DNA of 64,000 bases from Incurvaria masculella (lineage: Eukaryota > Arthropoda > Insecta > Lepidoptera > Incurvariidae): NCBI GenBank assembly GCA_946894095.1, contig OX335644.1:6615595-6679594 (forward strand). Reading direction: 5' to 3'. The notes beneath the pieces were generated by a model. The model saw only the letters and a list, made by a program, of their open reading frames with translations. It did no database searches and was not told the DNA's origin. Positions 11,001 through 20,900 of the stretch are shown in pieces; the first letter of the stretch is position 1, and each line of letters opens with the position of its first letter. A program made the translations under genes and the position numbers.

Positions 11001-14000
11001 CTGTAGGTCCCCTTCCTTACTTACTAGGTGGTAGGGTTTATCCCGCCCGGGTTGGTACCATCGCATTGGATGAACGATGGTCGAAGCGGCAATGAAAATT
11101 GTCCGTGTTTTCCATCCAGTTCAATGTAGCCGTGCAATATAAGGAAGGTCCTGGCATGGCACCTAGTTCCATGTGGTGTGTTGGGCTAATACCATGACAG
11201 AACTTGTGGTATTAGCCATCCATGTCCAGTCACATAAAAAAAAAAAAAAAAACACAAAAACAGCTGAACGGATTTGAATGAAATTTGGCACAAAGATAGT
11301 TTCGTCACACATAGGATACTATTTACCCAGGAAAAAGGTTAAGTTCCTATGGGATTATGAAAAAGTTTGTCTAAAATTAGATTGACCCAAGATCATGGAA
11401 TATTCATGTCATGTAAATAAACACATTTGTACCTGCTGCATCAACAGCTTGTATTATTTAATGATAATGCCTGGATTCATAAGGCACTAAAAAAGCTATA
11501 CTCACTTATGACAATAGTAGGGCTCTTCACTTTCTGGCAGACCACGCTCGGGTCCTTCAGATAATCCTTATGAATGGGTGTGACCCAGAAGTAATAGGAG
11601 CCTGACTGATGCAGGTAGCTGTATTCATAAGTCACTTCACCCGTCGTCGTGACAAGGGTCTTCTGACGGACTGTGTCCTGTCCTTCCGGACATTCCTTCA
11701 CCACCTCTATTTGGTACTTCTCGATGCCGAGGGAGGGAGGAGCCGGCTTCACGTGCAGAATAAGGGACTCGGCACCAATCTCAATGTAGATGAACGGCGT
11801 CCACTGGCTTAGCGGCACAGTTGGACCTGTCATAAGCAATGTTTTATTAATAGAATAACCACAGCATCCTGTCAAAACAAGGAAATAACAAGAAAAAGAT
11901 GCAAATTCCAACTTCAGAGTCGTTGCATGGTCTTATTAACCTGTTCTCTACCTATCGACTTTTATTTTTTATTGATTAAGATACCTAATTATAATAAAAA
12001 AAAACTACCACTACTACATTAATGTCAAAAAAGTCTTAACATAATGTATGGTACACAGTTATGTACTTGTTTTATAATATTAAATCGCATATGAGGGTTT
12101 TATAGGAGAGGGCTTTGCTTATACATAGTATAATACACTTACAAGTATAAATTTTTTTTTATTCATTTTGAGGCAAATTTCTCATTACTGCAGAGAATTG
12201 ATTGTACATTCTAAATAATATTGTTAATGAAGCTCTTCGTAGTTTGTATGTTTAACTTATTTCTAGTGGTGTGGTCACATATGTCAGAATTAAGAGTAGC
12301 CTCTTCTATTGTTTTTTTTTTTTGCATATACGATATTTTGGTAAACATACTTATTTGCAAGCGACATTATTCCCAGATCTATACAACAATTTCTGTATGA
12401 ATCTCTGACTTTCATGTTGAGAATAATTCGCAAGGTTCGTTTCAGTAATAACATATACTATTTGCATCAAATGAATTTCCCCAAAACATCAGACAGTGGA
12501 TTAAGAAAAAAATCAATCATAATAATATTTACAATTTAACACCCAGTGAAAATCTAGAGTGTAATCAACACCACATTATTGAATGTATTCCTCTTTGAAG
12601 CCGGAATGACCAATCGCTTTTGTGAACACAGCTGGCTGTCTGGGTGATGCTCGCGATGCTATCACTACAAAGGCTTGCCAATACACATAAAATCACAATC
12701 AAGTCAACAGGTATAATAATAATTCGTGAAGCAACTGAACTTACTTAGCTGAGTAACATTAGGCACGGTAAAGTAGTACTGTCCCCTCTTGACGCCTGCG
12801 TCGCCCTCCGCCCTGAAGTCCAAGATATAGTTCTCTCCCACGTAAATCTCTTTCTGCTGCGACCACCAGCAGTCGTAATACAGAACCGATTGAGAACTGA
12901 CAGACACGGTGCGTGCTATTTCGATATTCCGGCAATGGTTCTTCAAAGTTGTGCCATTCCTCTCAAAGCGAAACTTCATAGCTGAAATTAGAAGTTTGGT
13001 TAATGAGCCGTCATACATTTTAAACAAACAACACGACTATATATGGTTAAGGACAAAGTACTACCAGCCAAGTCACTCTACAGTTTCTTTAATAATCTAG
13101 ACCTGCCAATATTGACACTTGACACTGCTCAAATATGGTGAGAGGGCGACTGGTTGGTATTCTCTGCGCCATATTCTCGCAGACAAGCCGAAATGTCAGC
13201 ACTAACGAGAGTGGCTATCCCTAGGCTCGGCCTCGACTGAAACATCCTCTGCTGCCAATCCAATCCCTCTTCTGCTGCCTGGACATGTTCGGTGAAGCAA
13301 TGTAAAGCTGAGTTCGACACTTTCGTTTTGGTCTAATCCAATGATTGTTAGAATAAATAACAAATAGACACAATTTTTCGCAGGGACCAAGTACGGAGCG
13401 CATCACCCTCGGTGCCACAGTAGGCATTGGCATTTGCAAGGAAAACAAATATGGGTCTAAGTCCAATGTGTGGCGTCTAGGGTGATGCCGTTTGTACATT
13501 ACTTTACATTTACAACGGTGCAAGGGGTAACAGGTTGGTCGTAGTGTGGCAGGTGGTCAGTTAAGTGAAGGTTATAGAAAAAAAATTACTTCATTATTAC
13601 ATACTTAATTATTTCATCTCGCACTGCTACTGCTAGAGTACCTATATTTGACACCACTGCCTATGTCTTATTGAATTTACTGAGCCCTAAATAGAGCACA
13701 CTGGCATTAATTAAGGCAGCTATTTCTATATACTTACAGTTCCAGTGTATGTTGGAAAAGGTAATATTGAGCACGGTAAAGTTGACCTCAAATGGACTCT
13801 GCAAATAGGTGTATATGTAGGGCTCTAGGGTCACCTCCCCTAGCTTGCTGTTCTCCACGATCGGACCGAACTCCATTTCCTTGCACAGCGAGCTGTTTGT
13901 TGGGAAATACCTCACAACGCAGCTGTCATCGTTGCCGTCCATTATCTGAGATGGGAATAACAGGATCAGTTATAGTAAGCCAAGTTGCCAAATGCTTCGT

Positions 14001-15727
14001 AATGGTTCTTTTTTTTATGCAACCTGACATGGATGACTAATACCACATAGCTACCGGTATGATATTAGCCCAATACACCACATTCCCGAAGAAATTAGGT
14101 ACCATGCCAGGACCTTCCCTTCATGAGCACGGCTACATTGAACTGGATGGAAAACACGGACAATTTTTCATTGCCGCTTCGACCATCTTTTCATCCAATG
14201 CGATGGTACCAAAACGGTACCACAGTGTGTATGTCGGGGGTATGTGTGTACCCCGACATACAGTGGTGTATGTCGGGGGGAGGATTTGAACCCAGTCCTC
14301 TGGTATGCTAGGCAAGTCCCCTCGCCACTAGGCTACGAGGTGCTTGGTTCATTGTATTTGCTTTTTTTTACTTTATTCTTTACATAATGATTGCAATACA
14401 AAATGCCTCTTTATAGCTGTTCGGGTGTTGTATAGTGGATTGCCTTTTTCTATTGATAGATGCCGAAAGCATGAGCCTGTCCTATGGAACACAAAATTAA
14501 GCTATTTATTTCATATGTTTGAAAGTTAGTGCTAAACTAACCACTGTGCGAACTGACAAAGAAAGAAAAAAATTCCAAGTACAAGTAACGAGTAAGGATT
14601 ATCCGAACGTTTGAACTACCGCTTATCTGAAGAGTGTGTTTCTCCCAAGGACTAGCTCCGCCTGTCGCGTCATCCCTACCTGAAACTCACACCTTCACCG
14701 TCTTTCTCTCTGCGTAAGGTACCTATCTTGCTCAACACTCCTACATAGTGCACAGATGTGTAGGTGCAGTATGTCACCCATAAATCTTAATTTTTAATTT
14801 GTAGGTTATGTAGAGTTTTTCTTTTGTAGAATAGAGGTCCAATATTTGACTAACCAATGAATTGTACTGAAACAGTTAATAGAAAACCATGAATATTGGT
14901 ACATTTTGAGAGAAGAACTTTTCACTTTTTTTTTATGTAACTGGACATGGATGGCTAATACCAAACTGACCGTCAGATAATTAGCCTAACACACCCCATG
15001 GGAGCTAGGAGCCATGCCAGGACATTCCTTGTGTTGCTCGGTTACATTGAACTGGATTGAAAACACGGACAATTCTCATTGTCGCTTCAACCATCGTTCA
15101 TGCAATGCGATGGTACCAACCCGGGCGGGATTAATCCTACCACCTAGTAAGGAAGGAGACCTACAGCTTTCCGTGGAATCTGAACCACCTCCAGACTTAA
15201 CGGTTGAAACTAGTCACCAATCCAGAATTCAACCATGCTCAGAGGTGCTTCTCCCAGCGTATTGAATCGAACAAATATTTATACATGGTATTTGATTCTT
15301 TCATTAGAAAACAAATATTGATGTCTACATATGTCTGGCGGTCAAATTTTTTAAGGATTGCTATTTATTTTTCAGCACAGATAGATTTTGACCTGATGTT
15401 ATGATTTACAGATAGGAGAATCTTTATTAATTTTCATAAAAGTACCTATGTCTTTTTTCAGTCTACTAGGCAGATCACAAGATTGCTGCACCCTGCTAAA
15501 CCTTTACCCTGTTTGAATACTGATATATTTATAGATAGTGAATGCCGAATAAAGAATAAGAATATCAGAATGATGTAACATTATTTACGCACCTGTGTGC
15601 TGCAGCTTCGGTCCTGTACGTTAGTTTCATTGGAACACAGCGCGTTCGGCTCATGAGCCGCGCCAAGTTGAAAAATAACCAAGGTCAGCGCAAACGCATA
15701 AAACATCAACGACGCTAAACTAGACAT
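8039..15727 (-). CDS. IL-17-receptor-like membrane protein with SEFIR domain (6 exons, complete)
   Basis: The predicted 548-residue type I membrane receptor would bind an extracellular ligand and signal through a cytoplasmic SEFIR domain (family knowledge). Exons in coding order are 15593-15727, 13738-13945, 12745-12981, 11506-11826, 9869-10000 and 8039-8652. All junctions are GT-AG; the first is phase 0 and the other four are phase 1. Exon 1 gives ATG, a hydrophobic signal peptide (LMFYAFALTLVIFQL) and the mature N-terminus. Exons 2-4 encode an ectodomain with several N-glycosylation sequons, paired cysteines (HCRNI, YYDCWW) and a fibronectin-III-like segment. Exon 5 holds the transmembrane helix (CIASITSVVVATLFAYYIVL). 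Exon 6 is SEFIR, with PKVLVIYSPTNKLHTECV at its start. Introns contain SINE copies and a TTAA-flanked element. It lies head-to-head with DDX56, 2.2 kb apart. The SEFIR call is firm; the exact receptor subtype is not. Confidence 0.85.
9121..9662. mobile_element. TTAA-flanked MITE (piggyBac-like), in SEFIR intron 5
   Basis: The element starts GGTGGCCCAACCC and ends with the complement GGGTTGGGCCACC. It is flanked on both sides by TTAA (9117-9120 and 9663-9666), the target-site signature of piggyBac-type elements. It is about 540 bp, has no transposase frame, and lies in the intron just before the SEFIR exon. A second copy enters the window at 63769. Confidence 0.8.
10875..11252 (+). mobile_element. 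SINE, full length, 5S-rRNA-like head
   Basis: The head at about 10895-10965 contains 'gaagttaagcaacgctggg' followed by 'cttggatgggtgacc', which matches the 3' half of eukaryotic 5S rRNA. The shared body follows ('gtaggtccccttccttac', 'gtaccatcgcattg', 'ttccatccagttcaatgtag', 'cctggcatggcacctag', 'gccatccatgtccagt'), then an A-run at 11236-11252. It is nested in an older repeat recognisable on both sides ('gaacggatttgaatgaaatt'). Confidence 0.8.
14008..14343 (-). mobile_element. SINE, full length, tRNA-like head
   Basis: Read on the minus strand, the head starts CCTCGTAGCCTAGTGGCGAG, with A-box-like TAGCCTAGTGGCGAGG and a B box GGGTTCAAATCC. Next come a short duplication of CCCCCGACATACAC and the shared body, ending with an A-rich tail at 14008. 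It is inserted in intron 1 of the SEFIR receptor gene. Confidence 0.8.
14928..15262 (-). mobile_element. SINE, near full length
   Basis: On the minus strand this has a head related to the copy at 28492 (CTCTGAGCATGGTTG, then GGATTGGTGAC), the complete body and an A-rich tail at 14928. It is in the same SEFIR intron as the copy at 14008, and in the same orientation. Confidence 0.75.
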
Positions 15728-16881
15728 TTTCCACCGTTATACCATGAATCCTGCCGCGACGTCTACAAGGCCGCCATTTAGCTAGTAGGTTTCACACCCC
15801 CTAGCAAACCTAACGATCATTCACGACTACTTAGCTGGGCGCCGCGACACATAGCCAGCTGCGCAGCCTAGACAAAATCGGAACAAATTACAATACCGAA
15901 ACGATGTGATTCCGATTTGCGAAACGAAAAATGGACAAGATCCCAAAATGGTCGTACTTTGACAGCTATTTTTTTTTATTTGGAAAGGCTAAGATGATCA
16001 AGCCATACAGCCGTTTTTAAACAGAACCACGCATGGATAAATCCTCTTTTGACAACTCACACGCGGATGTGCCCGCGGATTTTATACGCAGTCGTTTCGA
16101 TAAAGCAGTCGTACAGTGTAAACGTATCACAAATTAATCTATCCAAACAACAAAAAGTGGCACTAGCCCAACCTTACCTAACCTAACCAAACCTAACCTA
16201 TGTGGTGCATAAATAGCGTTAGAAACATGGAGGTGAAGACTCCATGGTTAGAAAATTTAAAAAAAATCGGTCGAAGCAATGGCATTTAAAAAGATACAAA
16301 AACACCCACATTATTTTTTTAAAAGACCTGGTCAACGAGTCAGGCGATTTGTACAATTATCTGAAAATGGATAAATAAGCATTCGAATTTGGCTCTTGCT
16401 AGTCCGTCGCCCCCACTCACGTTCGTATTTACTCGCCGCCGGGCACGCCCGCCATGTATATCCGGGCAGAGCCGTGCGTGAACTGGGGATTTTATAATTA
16501 GGATGAATTTGGAAGTGTTCGTGTTCGCTGCTGTCAAAATCTATGAAGAAAAAAGATAAACACTTTTTTTCTTAAAAGAGTTTGACAGGACCGAACGCGA
16601 GAACTTCTCGCTTTTGCTTTCCTGAGTAGATATGCGCTTTGTTTTATTCTCTATTGGTTATCAGCGGGTGTACTCATGGAATTCTCACCGGTGAGTCACA
16701 GAACTTTCTTCGTGGTGTCATTTCATGAGTTTGAAAATATTGTGACTCACCGGTCAGTCACTGGTGACAGGTAATAAACTCATGAGTAGGCCCACTGATC
16801 TGTGGCAGGAAAGCGCAAACAAAGCAGAATTGCCATATGAATGAAGTGCAAAGCCGTGATTTATGTTAGTAACTAATGCAA

Positions 16882-16989
16882 AAGGGAAGGTGCTGGCATG
16901 GCACCTAATTCCTTCGGGAATGTGTTGTATTGGGCTAATAACGGTAGTTGTGTGGTATTAGCTATCCATGTCAGGTTGCATAAAAAAAA
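16882..16989 (+). mobile_element. SINE fragment (3' end)
   Basis: This is the 3' end of the shared SINE body ('ggtgctggcatggcacctaa', 'gtattagctatccatgtcag') followed by an A-run. Confidence 0.7.
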
Positions 16990-17032
16990 ACCCGGGAACA
17001 ACGCACGTGCATGTGCGGTATACTTATGAAGC

Positions 17033-17235
17033 ATGCCGGCACACAATAAATGGCGTTTTTTGAATTTCTTACATATTCTTACGTGTCATTGGAGCTCGAG
17101 AAATTCAATATTAAGCGAACTCATAAGGGAACTCACTTGCCGCGCCGGATACGTTCTTGTATGTAAAAGTGACCACGCCGTCGCACCCATGCAAACGAGT
17201 TTCTGTTGCTACTTCCGTCCTTCCATGCTCTCTGT
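17033..17235. mobile_element. Foldback element of the 'gtggctacg' family, partial
   Basis: It shares 'cttacgtgtc', 'tggagctcgaga' and an end related to 'gtgaccacgccg' with copies near 24478-24745, 45585-45795 and 56395-56690. The best-preserved copy (56395-56690) shows the inverted ends CAGCGTAGCCACG and CGTGGCTACGC. Confidence 0.5.
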
Positions 17236-17969
17236 GAGGTCCTGGCGTACGCCATATGCCGCGATTTTAAAAAAAACCACACAATACTCTGAATTAGTCG
17301 AACCCAGAGTGAGCCCGTCTTTGAGTCAATTGGGGTTCATACACGTTTACAGATGCTACCTACCTACGGAAGAAACATTATTGACAAAATATTAGTGGCC
17401 AATAGATTGTTTTAGTGAGATTTCATTATTACAATCTATAATTGGTTGATCTATTCATGGATCTTGAGAAATACCTATATGTTTAAGTATTGTATAACAT
17501 CAAAAGCTGAGTTTTGGTGAGCTGTAGAGGCTTATTCCCGAGAATTAGTTTGACAAAAGTTATGGCATTCGAAAGAGACACCAAAAACTATGTAATGAAC
17601 TGATACTATGGAGACACAATTAATAAAATGTGGAAGCCGCGGTCCATAGTGATCTTTCTATTCTCCTTTTCAACGAAAACCTGGTTCATATTCGGGATTT
17701 TTATGATTTATTGGGGATTTGGGGAATTGGTTGTCGGCAACGCTGCGACCGCAGAAGATCTGGCGACACCGATAAATATGGCGGAATCGTTCTTTCCGTT
17801 AGCGCTTCTGCCGCGTGTGTTTGTGTTGCAGACGGAAAAACAGTTTTCATAGTTATTTGTGGTTGTTATCGATGATATGATCATTTAGAAGTGTCCAGTT
17901 AGGGTTGTTGTTAATTATTACTTATTACTTAATATAAATAAAAAGACATTCAACTCGGTGGGAAGAGTC

Positions 17970-20900
17970 ATGGGGACGGACTTGAAAAAGGTTATGTTCC
18001 ACGAGATGGAACTAGATGATCGAATTTTAAAGGTCAGTTCTAATATAATTCTAGGATTTCTTTAAACTCTAATTTTCATTATTTAACTACTAGGTTTTCT
18101 CCTAGAGTCGCCTCTTTCTTAAAATTCAAACTTTGGGTTTGTGTAGAAGCTCTTGTAACCTTTAACCTGTAATTCTCTGCTCTTTTTACAAGCTATTATT
18201 TTTTATATTTACTTCGCCCGAAGTGTTTTTATAAAGATGAGGGCGACTAACGAGTCTTATCGAGAATTATCCGAAAGCACCCCCAAAATTATTATATAAC
18301 TGAAATCATCCCCAAAATAATTTTAAATAATAATCATGTTACATATTTGAAATACTCAGAATATTTCTATTTTTAGGCTATTGCTAAATTAGCGTGGCCG
18401 GAGCCAACGCTTATTCAAGAGACTGCCATCCCTTTACTCCTTGAGGGTAAGGATGTCCTAATGAGGGCCCGGACAGGGTCAGGAAAAACCGCAGCATTCG
18501 CAATACCTGTCATACAGAAGATTCTTAACCTTAAACAAACGTCTTCACAGCAGAGTATCAAGGCTGTTATTCTCTCTCCAAGCAAGGAACTGTGTGGACA
18601 AGTGAGTGAACTTGGAATTTGTTTGAAATTTTAACTAATAATAAACCAATTGTTTTTGTTTTGAGCGATCTGTAGCTCAGGGGCGTGGGGCCTTGCTTCT
18701 CTTGGCAGAGATCATGGGTTCAATCCCCGCTCCGTTCATGTACGAGTGGTATTTTCTCTTTGGTGGTTTGTATAACAGGCGAACTAAGTTTCCACAGTGG
18801 CTGAAATATTACTTTCAATGGTGATTTTTCTCCCGATTGTTCCAGATGAAACAAGACACCTTGATAGTGATGTTGCAATGTACTTACAGATAACTTCTGT
18901 TATCACAGACCTGACCCTGAAGTGCGCGAGGGAGGTGCGATGCGTCGATATTTCTCCCAGCGGTGATACGCAGGCACAGAAGTCCCTCCTGCTGGACAAA
19001 CCTGACATAGTTGTGGCAACACCAGCCAAAGCACTTGCCCACCTCAAAGCTAAGAATATGAAGCTGAAAGATGAACTGGCCATGTTGATTGTGGATGAAG
19101 CTGATTTAATATTTTCATTTGGATATGAGGAGGAGATTAAAGAGTTACTAGGGTATGTAGCTTTTACCTTTTTGTATATTGCACAGTTTGTACAGCATTT
19201 TTCGCAGCAATCAGATTCCAATGTTCTGACTTCAAACGTTTTGAAAATAAGTAATATTTTCACTGCTTTCGACTAAATATAATATAATATTAATAGATAA
19301 ATGGAATATTACAGTAATAAAGGAAATATTTTAGTTCAATGTTTTTTTTTTTCAGATATTTACCCAAAATATACCAGTCAGTTTTAGCTTCGGCAACACT
19401 ATCTGAGGATGTGCTAAGTCTGAAGAAGATCGCTCTCCGGAATCCTGTCACTCTCAAGCTTGAAGAGCCTGAGTTGGCGTCCTCGTCACAGCTGCAGCAC
19501 TACCACCTCTTTGCTGAGGAAGACGACAAGGCTGCCATTTTGTATGCACTGCTAAAGTTGAACCTAGTTCGAGGAAAGAGCATCATATTTGTCAGAACTG
19601 TCGATCGATGTTATAAGTAAGTTCACACCAAATTATTTAATGTATGCTAATGATCCCATCAGCAAAAGTGCTAGAGCTTCATGCTCTATTGCCGCTGCGG
19701 CGATGGGCAGATAAAACCGGGTGGTAGCAACAAGAGTCTGCATTCCTTAGCTTACTCTTCTGTAGTAATCTGGACATTTTTTAATCTAACCACTTAAAGT
19801 CGTATTCAGAGAGGACTTGTCAAAACTTGACTTGTCAGAACGAGATTACCACCGGACTAACCTTACAAAAACCGGCTTAGTCCGGCGGATTAAAGTTAGT
19901 CTGCCCTCTCTGAATACAGTTGTTATGGTTTTTTTTGACAAAGTACCTATCTATTCCTGTTCCTCAGTTTTCCAACAGTTTATCAATCTTTGCAGTTCAT
20001 ACATGCTATGGTTGACCTATTCACAAACACTTTGAGCCACCAAAAGTTTTGAGTGCACTAATCACGCAAATCAGTTATGTATAACACTATGTAGATTTTT
20101 AAAAGTTCACATATTTTTACAGATTAAAGCTTTACCTTGAACAATTCAAGATTGCAGCGTGTGTGCTGAATTCGGAGCTTCCAGCGGCAGTTCGCTGCTT
20201 ATCCGTGGACCAGTTCAACCGTGATCGCTACCAGATAATTATTGCCTCAGATGAGAAAGCCCTTGAGAAACCCGATGGTGGAATCTTGCCGAAAGCAGAG
20301 CGAAAAACAAAGAAAAATAAGGTGTGTTGAAAAATAAATATCTTTTTTTAAAATAAACCATTTGTTTCGAACATTAAGATTGAAAAAATCTAAAGAGATA
20401 GAATAATATAATATCTTGATAGCCTTAGTTCTTATGTAGTAATGCATTTTACAAAATAAAGTGGATTTAATTTTTATACAGACATACAATCACGCTGCTT
20501 TTCAGGAGGGATAGGCAGAGATGTTCAAAGCAAATCGAGTCTAAGTTCTATAGCAAGCATAAATCAGTTATTCTAAACAGTTGAAAGCTAACTGAGTCTA
20601 AATTGTTTCCGACAGCAAACGTCGAAGCGTCGCAAGGACAAAGAGTCTGGAGTGTCACGCGGCATCGATTTTCAATGTGTAGCTAATGTCATCAACTTCG
20701 ACTTCCCGCTCGACGTCAACTCCTATGTTCACCGCGCTGGCCGAACCGCCCGCGGCAACAACCAGGTACTAACTAGTTCTTCTACTAAAATTTCAGTCGA
20801 AAAATCATCTGGGGGTGGGATCTACTCCTTTCCCCTTAGGCTTCTGGATTTTTTATAAACCCTTATATTTTCGTCGTAACTGACTATATTTTGGGCTTGT

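Larger units (their letters stand above)
15728..17969. other. Intergenic region between the divergent SEFIR and DDX56 genes
   Basis: The 2.24 kb between the two start codons must hold both promoters, unless they use distant 5' exons. It contains a foldback with repeated CTCACCGGT near 16686-16770, a SINE 3' fragment at 16882-16989 and part of a foldback element at 17033-17235. No TATA box or other promoter motif was convincing. The open frames inside (for example 17628-17852) look fortuitous. Confidence 0.5.

Noticed and set aside
13129..13523. Minus-strand ORFs in the SEFIR receptor intron between exons 2 and 3
   Set aside because: Overlapping frames show no domain. The flanking exons splice to each other in phase without them, so this is probably an old repeat.
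17628..17875. Small plus-strand ORFs just upstream of DDX56
   Set aside because: Two overlapping frames lie in the 5' region with no family match. The DDX56 start at 17970 gives the expected N-terminus.
18663..18745. Functional tRNA gene in DDX56 intron 2
   Set aside because: A and B boxes are present, but no full cloverleaf is formed, and the same head occurs on SINEs.
18784..19263. 159-residue minus-strand ORF across DDX56 exon 3
   Set aside because: It is antisense to the exon that encodes the DEAD box, and has no family resemblance.
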